From Neocallimastix lanati (nom. inval.) (taxonomy: Eukaryota > Neocallimastigomycota > Neocallimastigomycetes > Neocallimastigales > Neocallimastigaceae): a DNA stretch of 64,000 nt. Location: the NCBI GenBank assembly GCA_016946835.1, contig JACVTC010000069.1:220001-284000 (forward strand). Reading direction: 5' to 3'. Each line of letters begins with the position of its first letter. The stretch's first letter is position 1. The position numbers and the translations under genes were made by a program. Under the pieces are notes generated by a model. It was not told the DNA's origin and made no database searches. It saw only the letters and a program-made list of their open reading frames with translations. Shown piece after piece: positions 26,674 through 36,091 of the stretch.

Positions 26674-28050
26674 GGTATTCCTTTTTCTGATGATCTCTTA
26701 CTAGAACACATTATATCTCACATGCATTTTAAAGTTAGAAAATCCCTTCTTTCATTTACACATTTCTTCTCAAATAAACTTATCCCTATTGCATACAAGA
26801 AAAAAGTTCTTCAATCCTTTGTTATTAGTAAAGTAATTTATTATTCTCCTTTACTTGGTTCAAACAAATCCAGAACGGCCAGAATTCAAACATTAATTAA
26901 TACTGGTCTATTTTGGTGTATCGGCTCCTTCTCTAAAAATGGTAAAACAAGTTCAGAAGACAATGACTATATTAGACATAATTCTACTATGAGTACTTAT
27001 GCTTTATCTCGAGATCTAAGCATTCCTCCTATTGCTGGTGTCTGCGCAGCCTTACAGATTAAATCATTTGCAAAATGGAGTAAATCAAACTGTATTATAA
27101 AGGATCTTATTAAATCTATTCCCAAAATGCATCATTATTCCTGGACTAAAGAATCTAGAACACTGTATAAAAAAATCAAAAAATATAAATGTGAAAAATA
27201 TGACGATATTTTAGAACGTTACTGGAAATCAGTTGCCAAATTTCAAGGTATTAAAGGTCAAAATTACGATCGTAATAAGTTCTCAAACAATAAAGCTATA
27301 ATTATGCTTAGTTTAAAATATCCTCAATTCAACTTAGGGTTTTCGTGGATTATTCGTTTACGCTGTGGTTATAAATACAATACTACTATTGCTATTAGAA
27401 TGGGTAGAGTTTCAGAAGATTGTCCCAAGTCTTGCCCCTGTTGTGGCGAAGATAAACAATCTTTTGAACATTGGATTTTTAAATACGATGCTCTTGCATC
27501 TTTTAGATGGAATTCTTTAAATTTCATCGATGATCTCTATGTTTTATTCCTTAGGAAGATTAGAGTGTTTAATCCTCTTTCTTCCTATGACTCTATTTTT
27601 AATTTTGAAGATTATATCAATTATTATATATACTTGTTCCTTCTTGGTGGGACTTTAGTTTTAAATGAGCTACATTTCGATAGTGGGGAACAGAGACAAT
27701 TAAATGAACTACTTTTCAAAGGTTCATCTGAGTCACCTGTTCCAAAAATTGTGGGCTTGGCGGAATTCTTAACAAGTGCAATACCTATCATTAGTAGTTC
27801 GTTTGAGCTATTATTTGATAGGTATTGCAAAATACCAAACTTATCCAAGAGCGTCTACGTCGTACTGATAAGGCATAATGATAATACAGGATCGTCATCT
27901 ATTGCTACGAAGGATGAATCTCTCCCTAGTAGTTCAATAAATGATGAGTCCGGGGAGAGTTTAGTGGACACCACACTATCTATTTTAAAGATGTTACTTC
28001 TAGGTTTTATTTCTTTTTTATTTGATAGGAAGGGAAAAATTCCCGCATAG
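26635..28050 (+). CDS. LINE-B ORF2 C-terminal part: RT thumb, zinc knuckle, extra C-terminal module
   Basis: Open for 471 codons, but the Met is not a natural start: the element is truncated inside the RT. It begins with YLGIPFSDDLLLEHIISHM, which in LINE RTs follows the FADD catalytic region by about 60 residues. KSFAKWSKSNCIIKDLI and related helices follow, as in the minus-strand LINE-A copy. At about residues 265-285 is a CCHC-like zinc knuckle (CPKSCPCCGEDKQSFEHWI, then K-Y where the family has Cys). After residue 340 comes the extra module: LFLLGGTLVLNELHFDSGEQ, SESPVPKIVGLAEFLTSAIP, LSKSVYVVLIRHNDNTG. No catalytic Asp pair is present, so it cannot act as an RT. It may still be transcribed from the host flank, but nothing shows this. 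Confidence 0.85.
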   Translation: MNAIPKVSSYIYLGIPFSDDLLLEHIISHMHFKVRKSLLSFTHFFSNKLIPIAYKKKVLQSFVISKVIYYSPLLGSNKSRTARIQTLINTGLFWCIGSFSKNGKTSSEDNDYIRHNSTMSTYALSRDLSIPPIAGVCAALQIKSFAKWSKSNCIIKDLIKSIPKMHHYSWTKESRTLYKKIKKYKCEKYDDILERYWKSVAKFQGIKGQNYDRNKFSNNKAIIMLSLKYPQFNLGFSWIIRLRCGYKYNTTIAIRMGRVSEDCPKSCPCCGEDKQSFEHWIFKYDALASFRWNSLNFIDDLYVLFLRKIRVFNPLSSYDSIFNFEDYINYYIYLFLLGGTLVLNELHFDSGEQRQLNELLFKGSSESPVPKIVGLAEFLTSAIPIISSSFELLFDRYCKIPNLSKSVYVVLIRHNDNTGSSSIATKDESLPSSSINDESGESLVDTTLSILKMLLLGFISFLFDRKGKIPA

Positions 28051-28210
28051 TACAACTTGCCGAAATACATAGTATTTTCGAGCTTTTTTATTTTTTTATT
28101 TTTTAATTTTTTATTTTTAATTTCAAATGTACTTTTCACCTACATGTATTTTTTAAAATAAAATTTAATAAAGTTTTGGAAGTGTATTCTCTTTCCTGTC
28201 TAAAAAAAAA

Positions 28211-28326
28211 TATTTTTAATTTCAAATGTACTTTTCACCTACATGTATTTTTTTATAATAAAATTAATAAAGTTATCAAAGTGTATTCTCTTCCCTGTCT
28301 AAAAAAAAAAAAAGAAAAAAAAAAAA
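28211..28326 (+). mobile_element. LINE-B 3'-UTR tail fragment (about 90 nt plus poly(A))
   Basis: Repeats the last about 90 nt of the LINE-B 3' UTR, from TTTTTAATTTCAAATGTACT to the terminal TCTTCCCTGTCT, directly after the poly(A) of the preceding copy, and has its own A-rich tail. It is an extremely short LINE insertion stacked on the previous tail. Confidence 0.85.
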
Positions 28327-28782
28327 TTCAAAAACGCCATTCTTGATGCGATTACAGAAATTATGCCTCGGGCTAGTACTCGGTAAGGGTTACTATCCCG
28401 GAAGTATAAGCGCAAACTAACCAGGAGCGTCAACGCTGAAAATGCAGTAAGACAGGCTAACAGGCCAATGCTTCTGAAGGAGAAGACTATAATTTCTTTC
28501 AGATAGTCAATTCAAACCCTAATCCATAAGGAGATGAGGTTCGTTGCATATGAACTTTTTTCTGAATTTATTTATACACTTATTTTTGATTATTACTTTT
28601 TATTTCACGTTACTATTTCATTTATTATTATGTTCAATTGGACAAATAATTTTTTTATTTATTTATTAATTCTATGTTTTTTTATTTTTTATTAAAATTA
28701 AAAGTATTCATGTATTTTATATAAGAATAAATAAATAAAGATTAAAGTTCGCAATAATTGCGGCTAATAAAAAAATCTTTTT
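28327..28782 (+). mobile_element. LINE-D 3' fragment
   Basis: Starts directly after the A-tail at 28326 and codes a diverged C-terminal module with LTRSVNAENAVRQANR, then non-coding sequence with AACCCTAATCC and GAGGTTCGTTGCATATG shared with copies at about 31400-31780 and 40180-40560. The tail is AATAAAGATTAAAGTTC...GCGGCTAATAAAAAAA. Confidence 0.75.
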
Positions 28783-29400
28783 GAAGTTTGCAATGATAAT
28801 TGAACAAAAATCCTTGGATGTTTCTTTAGATTCAGAAAAGGATTATGATAATAATATTTATTATTATATATTTAGTACTTTTCTTAGCGGGCGTTCAATA
28901 TATTCAAAATTAAAGTTAATGATGGGGAACAAAGACAATTAGTTGACAATATTTTTAAACAAAAGTTCAACTTCGTCAATTGTTCCGTATTTTGTGGGGA
29001 TTGCGGAGTTTCTAACAAATGTAATACCTTTAATTTGTCAATCTTTTAGATTGATGATGAAATGGTATTCCGTTGAATCTATTGAATCTATCGTTGCTAA
29101 GAGTGTCGACGTCGAAATGATAAGACATGGATTTTCACCTCCCGGTGAAATGACAGATACAGATTCGATTGATAACACTAATATTGAAATTATTACTCAC
29201 AATAATGGACATGGTGTTATTATTGAGGAATGGGAAAAGTTAGAAGCTATTGCTTCTAACGCACTTTTATAATTATATAATATATAATATTTGATTTCAT
29301 GTATATTATTATTATTTTTTTTTCTTTAATATCATGTAATTTTATTATTATTATAAATTAAATAAAGTTTTCTCTAAGTCTAAAAAAAAAAAAAAAAAAA
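28783..29400 (+). mobile_element. LINE-C 3' fragment
   Basis: Begins KFAMIIEQKSLDVSLDSEKD in frame with the minus-strand LINE-C copy at 43775-44240. It carries the module SGRSIYSKLKL, then (with one frameshift relative to the other copy near 28920) SSTSSIVPYFVGIAEFLTNV and AKSVDVEMIRHGFSPPGE, ending at 29272. The tail is AATAAAGTTTTCTCTAAGTC then about 19 A. Confidence 0.82.
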
Positions 29401-31780
29401 ATTCAGATTCAAGTTCAGATTCAAATTCAGATTCAAATTCAAATTCCAGTTCAATCAATTTTAATAATTCCAATCATATTAATAACACTCAAATTAATAA
29501 TAATACAGTTAAAGAATTTTCTCTATGTGTCAGTTGGAATACTAATGGATGGAACTTTGATAAAAAAGACAGTGCTGAATTTCGGATCATAAGCCTTTAT
29601 TAATAAAAGGTAAATGCTTTTTATTAGATAATTCAAATAATTCTTCTCTCTGCCTAAAAAGACAGTTAAATATGATAGATTAAAATGTATAAATGAAAAA
29701 GAATCAATTTTTGACAATAACTATTTTAGTGTTTTAGAGGAAGTGATTCCAGATCCTAATATTAGTATTGATGATGTTTATAAGAAATTTATATCAACTT
29801 TATTCAATATTGTTAAAGAACTTAATATCAAGTCAATGTCAGAAGTAAGAAAATCTTTTTTTCATATGTCACAGAAAATATTTAATTTGCAAAAACTCAA
29901 AATGAAATTATATAAAGCCATCAAAAGAAGAAGTTCTTATCATAATTTAGATGAATTTGAAGAATTAATTAATTAAAAATAATAATAGAATGTGCAAAAT
30001 TATTCATCATATATGCAATATTTATAGGAAAACTGAATACCAACATTGGATCAATACAGGATGTGAATATATGAAATCTCATAACCCAAAGAAAGCTTGG
30101 AAATGGCTTAAAACAACAGCAAAAGTAGATAAATTTAAAAATATGTCAATTTCTCCAGTAAAGGACAAAAATGGTAAATTAGCTAGTTATACTAAAGAAC
30201 AGTTAGAAGTATGGCATGATCACTATAAAAAACTTGCATCAAGCCATTCTGATAACAATAGTGCATTAATTGAATGGTCTAATAAATTTTCTAATGGTAC
30301 AATCAGGTATACGAGTCACAATGAATGGGATATAAATCAAGACATCAGTATAGAAGAAATTAAAGAAGTAATTTTAACTACTCCAAATTATAAAGCTTCA
30401 GGCCCGGATGGAATTCCTATTGAATTTTATAAAGCTTTAATTCCTCCGGATGACGAAAATTCAGTAAATAATTCTTCTTCTGGTTTAAATTGTTTACAGA
30501 AGATATATTTTAGAATTTGGAATGGAATGAAGCAAGTATTATATCTATTCCTAAAAAAGGAGATGATCTTTCTGATTGTGACAATTATCGAGGTATATCT
30601 CTGATTAACAATGGTATAAAACTCATTTTGAAAATAGTCTCCAAAAGAATTTCGTAATATGGACTTAAAAATAATTTTATTAGGCCAGAGCAATTTGGAT
30701 TTCGCAATAAAGAAAAAAGTGTTAGTTTATTTATTTCAATTCAAGAAATTTGTCAAAGGCATAAAAATGATAATAAAGAAACTTACCTTGCTTTTCTAGA
30801 TTTAAAAAAGGCATATGATTCTGTTCCAATAAGTAATATTTTATATAAATTAGATGCTTTAGGTATTAGAGGTAAATGTTATCAATTTATAAAAAATCTA
30901 TATTTGACTTCCAAAACCAGTGTTAAAATTGATGATCAATATTCGGAATCTTTTAATATTATGAAAGGAGTTAGACAAGGTTGTCCACTATCACCAATTC
31001 TTTTCAATCTATTTATTAATGACATTTTTAATGATTTTTAAGAACTTGGAATTCCTTTAGGCGAATCTAGATATTGTGGTGGACTCTTTGCAGATGATAT
31101 TGTTCTATGGGAACCATCAAGAACTAAGTTAAAAAAAATGCTTAAGAAGGTAAATGAATGGGCTAAATTTAATATGATGAATTTTGGAATTAACAAGTGT
31201 ACCACGATGGTGATTCGACCAGACACACCTCTTTTTCAAAATAAAAGAGATCCTACTTTTCATCTTGCTGGTCAATCAATCCCAATAACTAAATGTTATA
31301 CCTATTTTTACTAACTTCCCTCTTGGTGGAAGAGATGAAGACATTATTGATTTAAATTATAAAAAGGAATGAGATGTTTTGTATAAGAACCAAATCATTT
31401 CTGGTGATCATTCAAAAACGTCATTCTTGGTGAGATCTTTGACTCTCTTTATAGAAATTATGTCTCGGGCTAGTACTCCACAAGAGTTACTATTCAGAAA
31501 GGAAAGTATAAGCACAAACTAACAAGGAGCGTCAACTCTGAAAATACAGTAAGACAGGCCAGCAGGGTCAATGGCTCTTCAGGAGGAGAGCATAATTTCA
31601 TTCATATAGTCAAATCAAGCCCTATTCTGGAATAAAAATTTTCTTTTAAACAGAAATCTTTTATCTGGAGGTGAGCTTCATTACATAAGAGCTTTTTTCT
31701 GAGTTTATTTATATACTTTATTTTGATTATAATAATAGTTATTACGTAGTATATTTCCTTCTTGACAGAAATACAGTATA
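29401..31780 (+). mobile_element. LINE with endonuclease start and RT core, internally deleted and decayed
   Basis: Starts at the LINE-C poly(A) with (ATTCAGATTCAA)-type repeats coding Ser/Asn-rich sequence, then FSLCVSWNTNGWNFDKK, the first strand of an AP-type endonuclease. Most of the endonuclease is missing; the linker region VIPDPNISIDDVYKKFISTL follows (29743-29976). RT blocks: YKASGPDGIPIEFYKAL, then IPKKGDDLSDCDNYRGISL, AFLDLKKAYDSVP, GVRQGCPLSPILFNLFIND and GGLFADDIVLWEPS, the catalytic FADD. Frameshifts near 30530 and stops near 30655 and 31038 break it. At about 31306 the sequence jumps from TKCYTYF in the RT thumb straight to a FPLGGRDED C-terminal module, skipping more than 1 kb. 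That module matches LINE-D and has LTRSVN-like DNA at 31520-31560. The element is dead. Confidence 0.85.
29990..30604 (+). pseudogene. LINE RT N-terminal fragment
   Basis: The longest open piece (204 codons) of the LINE at 29401-31780. It codes the region before the RT (CEYMKSHNPKKAWKWLKTTA) and the first RT blocks, including YKASGPDGIPIEFYKALIPP. The true frame leaves this ORF near 30530; from there to 30604 the listed frame is spurious. RT continues in another frame to about 31300 with AFLDLKKAYDSVP and FADDIVL. Confidence 0.8.
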
Positions 31781-33544
31781 TGAAATCTTAAACATCTGTT
31801 CTGGGGAAAGAAGAAATTTTGTTAATAATATTTTTCAACCATCTTGAGGAGAGTCTTCTTTCCTAGTTTCATATTTAGAGATGTTCTCAGAATTCCTTAC
31901 TAATGTTATATTTATTGTGATTAATGGTTTTTACATTATGATTAATTTATATAACATTAGATCGATAATTGTCATGAGCATCAACATATATATTTTTGGA
32001 AGAAATTTTCTCTATTGGTATCATAATATCATAATGACTTTTAAATTTTCTCTTTATTTTCATTAAATTAAATTAACTTAATTTTTTATTGTATTTTATT
32101 TTGAATAATATTTTTTAATTGATACATATTTTATATATACTTTTTTATCTTAATATATTTTAAATGCATTTTTACACTTAAAAATATACAATATATTAAT
32201 ATTTTTTAATAATTAATAAACAAAAGAAATAGAAGTATATTCTCTTCCTATTATAAAAAAAAAGAGTATCGACATCAAAATGCTAAGGCAAAGAAGAAAA
32301 TCCTAATACAGATTCCAATGATAATATTAATGCACAATAATTGATAGATATATATCAATATATTAACATATATACTCTATTTATACAATTTTATAGCTAT
32401 ATTAACAACATATATTTTTATATTCCCTTTTGGTGGAACTTTAACTTTAGATGAGTTATAATTCAATATTGAGGAAGAGAGATATTTAAAAGAACTCTTA
32501 AAAAAAAGTTCTAAATCTAACGTTCCTTATATTGTTATCTTTTCAAATTACTTTACCAACGTTATATCAGTCATTATTAATATTCTTGAATTATTTTTTG
32601 GTTGGTATAGTATAGTATAGTATAGTATAACACCCGTCGAACGGACATAGCAAAGAAGAACGTTTTACTAGTCCTTCAAGAACATTTTACATGAATAATA
32701 ATGGAAATTGAATATGAAAGCATTTCTTTTGGTTCAAGGTAGAGTTTAGTGGTTACCACAGTATCTAATTTATTGATTTTACTTCTTTGGTTTATTTTAT
32801 TTATTTATTATTATTATTTTTTTTTTTTCGGTAGAAACGGTTTCAATTCACATAATAATTACTTTATTTAAAAATATTACTTTATTTTGTTGTATTAAAT
32901 TGACTTTTTTTTTCTAAAATTTTTTTTAATCTTTTTTTTAAATATATTATTATTATTATTATTATTATTTACATTTTATTTAATATATTTGATATGTGTT
33001 TTTCATTATAAATTATTCAATATATAATAATTATTAAATAAAACAATATATATTCTCTTTGTATTTAAAAAAAAAATTCACGTGTTTTTTAAATAAGTAT
33101 TAATAAACTTTATTAATTAATAAAGTTATTGTATCATTTTTTTAATTTAAAATGTATTAAATATATATATATATAAAGCAAAAAAATATATATATGTATA
33201 TATATAAAAAAGTAAAGAAAAAAAAATATATATATATATATAAAAGTAAAAAAAAATATATATATATATATGTTTATTTTGTTTATTCTTTTCATGTGTT
33301 TTTTATTTATAAGTTAATTAATTCCTAATCCAAATAAAAAAAAAAAAATTAGTTCTGGGAAACAAAGATATTTAAAAGAACAATTTGTATATCAATGACT
33401 TAATCATTGTCAAAAGTGTCCATGTCGAAACGATAAATCAAAGAAGAAATTCTGATATAGAATTGAATGATAATGTAATCCTCAAGGAGTTATCATTGGT
33501 GAATGATAAGAGGTCGAAGCCCTTTTATCCTAGAAATTCATACT

Positions 33545-33577
<33 letters not shown>

Positions 33578-33765
33578 ATTTATTGGTGGTCCAAAATAAA
33601 AACGAAAAGGATTAACGTCATATCAGTATAGTAAAGAAGAATTAATTTTCCTTCACCAAATAAATTTACAGAAACTGAATATTTTTCTTGAGAGAGTTCA
33701 GTTGACATTATACCTATCAAGAAATCAGTAGGGCTTATTAAATAGAAATTTATCATATATTAATT
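31740..33765 (+). mobile_element. Pile of old decayed LINE-B-like tails
   Basis: At least four degraded C-terminal-module tails in plus orientation. (1) 31760-32262: SGERRNF, MFSEFLTNVIFIVINGF, ending TATATTCTCTTCCTATTAT plus A-run. (2) 32263-32340: a short piece with GAGTATCGACATCAAAATGC. (3) 32425-33072: FPFGGTLTLDEL, KSSKSNVPYIVIFS, NYFTNVISVIINILELFF, GTAGAGTTTAGTGGTTACCA, ending ATATTCTCTTTGTATTT plus A. (4) 33350-33760: ILGNKDI-like start, IVKSVHVETINQRRNSDIE. All carry several stops and frameshifts and many A/T substitutions, so they are older than the copies at 25.3-29.4 kb. No complete frame is left. Confidence 0.7.
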
Positions 33766-33985
33766 AAATAAAAATGCTTTATCATATTCTTTATGTTTTA
33801 AATAAATAAATTATATAGTAATTTTTTATAATAAACTTTATTTATAATTAAAAGGAAAATTAAATAAAAATTTATCATCTATTAATTAAAAAAAAAAATG
33901 TTTTATCATTCTTTATATTTTAAATAAATTTTATAGTAATTTTTATAATAAACCTTATTTATAATTAAAAGGAAAATAAAGTATA
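33745..33985. repeat. Two-copy tandem duplication, period about 122 bp
   Basis: A unit beginning AAATTTATCAT...ATTAATTAAA and ending TTTATTTATAATTAAAAGGAAAA occurs twice in a row, differing by short indels in A/T runs. No coding content. Confidence 0.8.
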
Positions 33986-34275
33986 AAGTTTTTTCTTTTT
34001 AAAGAAATTTTAAAATTTAATAAATTAAATATAATGATTTTAAATTTAGTACTTTTATTAATAATTTTATTATATATTGTTTCAAATATCCGAAAATATA
34101 TACAAATAAATGGGACAATAATAAATTTTATTATTATTTTATTAATTTATAAATTATAAAATAAAAATATTTAAAATAGAAATATTATTATTTATTATTA
34201 TTGTTTATTTTTCATATATATATATATTTATTGTCATTTATTATTTATAATAATATAATATTATTAAATATATAA

Positions 34276-34314
<39 letters not shown>

Positions 34315-34754
34315 TAAATATTAATAATTAATATTTTTTTAAACAAATTCATTAAAAACATCTAATTAATAACTTTTTTATTTTTATTTAATTTTATTTT
34401 AATAAATATTCAGAATTAAATTTAAATTTATTTTTTAGAAGAATTACTGTTAATTATTAATATGAAGTTCATTATATTACAATAAATAAATAATAACATA
34501 ATTATTATTTAGTTAAAGTCTTATAAATATGTGGTAAATTTGTGACTTGCTATTAATATACTTTTAATAGTACAATAAATTTTATTATTGATTTTTCATT
34601 GGTACATAATGTCATTTATATAATGTATTAGTTTAGAATATAAAACTTTTAATTCAAGTATTATTAATAAATGACCATCTTTATTTAATAAAAATAAAAT
34701 AAATAAAATTGAAGATTAAAATGTCAAAATAAAATATCAATTATTTTTATATAA

Positions 34755-35045
34755 ACTTTAAATTACAATACAACATTTTTTAAAATAAAATTATTTTAAT
34801 CATTAAATTCAATATTGAATAATTTTTTTTTTTTTTTTTTTTTTAATTTATTAATTATTTTTTATACCTTTTTAATTTTTTTTTTTTTATAAAAAAATGT
34901 ATAAATTACAATACAACATTTTTTAAAATAAAATTATTTTAATCATTAAATTCAATATTGAATAAATTTTTTTTTTTTTTTTAATTTATTAATTATTTTT
35001 TATACCTTTTTAATTTTTTTTTTTTTTTATAAAAAAATGTATAAA
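34755..35045. repeat. Two-copy tandem duplication, period about 143 bp
   Basis: The unit starts AAATTACAATACAACATTTT and ends with a long T-run, ATAAAAAAATGTATAAA. The second copy starts at about 34903. The copies are identical outside the length of T-runs, so the duplication is recent. Confidence 0.9.
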
Positions 35046-35302
35046 GTTTTATTATGATTTATTCATCATATTAATATTCCATATTAACACATTTAATATT
35101 GTAATTAATAATTATATAATATAGAATATAAAAATAATATTAAACTTTATTTCTATCAATAAATAATGACATAATCCTGGTTCGATAAGGTATTACAGTA
35201 TTATTAAATTATTTAATCAATTATATTATTATGAATACATATATATTTATTCAAGCATAAATAATTATAATTGATTATACATTTAAAACAATCAACTTTC
35301 TC

Positions 35303-35333
35303 AAACACTTCTTTCAGAGAAGTGTTTTTTTTT
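35303..35333 (+). other. Perfect 10-bp hairpin followed by T-run
   Basis: AAACACTTCT, loop TTCAG, AGAAGTGTTT, then six more T. It looks like a bacterial intrinsic terminator, but in a fungal nuclear context no gene ends here. It could mark the 3' end of a Pol III transcript or be chance. Upstream sequence shows no box A/B pair. Confidence 0.4.
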
Positions 35334-36091
35334 ATGTTATTTAATAATTATTAAGTATTTAATGTGATAAGTATAATTAATATTAATAATTATTATTTAA
35401 GAAAATATTTAATAACTATATAAAAATTAATATAAAATGAAGAATATAATTAAAGCATTGATTTATGTTATAAAATTTATTATTTTTTAATTTATTAATT
35501 ATAATTAATATATAGATATCTAGCTACTTAATAAGAACAATATAATACTATTAGATTTAAATTTGATTTATGGATTAATTTATACTTGTATAGTAAAAAA
35601 TATTTTATATTAATTAAGGTTTGAATATTCATTTTATATCAATAATTTACGGAAATATTTTTTCATTTATACCTTTATATTTATGATTATACTTTATTAA
35701 TTATTAAAGTTCATTCCAATATATATGAGACAAAATGTTTAATTAATATACTATAAGATTTTTCCTTTATATTATTTTGTATTGTAATATATTAAATTAT
35801 TAACCATATAAGGTATTTATAATATTTTATATTAATTAATAAATAATACATTTTTTGTTTTGTTTTGTTTTTTTTCTCTTATTTTAAACATATGATATTG
35901 AATAAGTCATAAAGTTTATTATTTTTTCAATATCAATTAATATAAATAATTGTAATTTTTTTTTTTTTTCAAAAAAATTAAAATTATCATAAAAAAATTT
36001 AAATAATTTGAAATTAAAAAAATTTAATTAATAAGGAATTTAAAATAGTATAATTAATTAATACTAAGTAAAATTAAGTAGTTAATTCAAA

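Larger units (their letters stand above)
26604..28210 (+). mobile_element. LINE-B, 5'-truncated copy with foldback 5' end
   Basis: A 1.6-kb 3' part of LINE-B with poly(A) at 28202-28210. It contains the RT 'thumb' side, a zinc knuckle and the C-terminal module (see the CDS entry). The 3' UTR matches the nested copy at 25795-26342 almost base for base. The 5' end is a perfect 30-bp inverted repeat (26607-26636 / 26644-26673), so the truncated end folds back on itself. The copy is probably recent, as its reading frame is open throughout. Confidence 0.85.
33986..36091. other. Upstream intergenic region of the CotH-dockerin gene
   Basis: AT-rich spacer with no gene. It holds a two-copy tandem duplication (34750-35045), a hairpin with a T-run (35303-35333) and (ATT)n near 34275-34315. 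The promoter of the CotH-dockerin gene should lie in the last few hundred bases; no clear TATA position can be picked in such sequence. Confidence 0.6.

Noticed and set aside
35172-35195. Box B-like GGTTCGATAAGG as a tRNA remnant
   Set aside because: No closing T-stem, and no box A at proper spacing.
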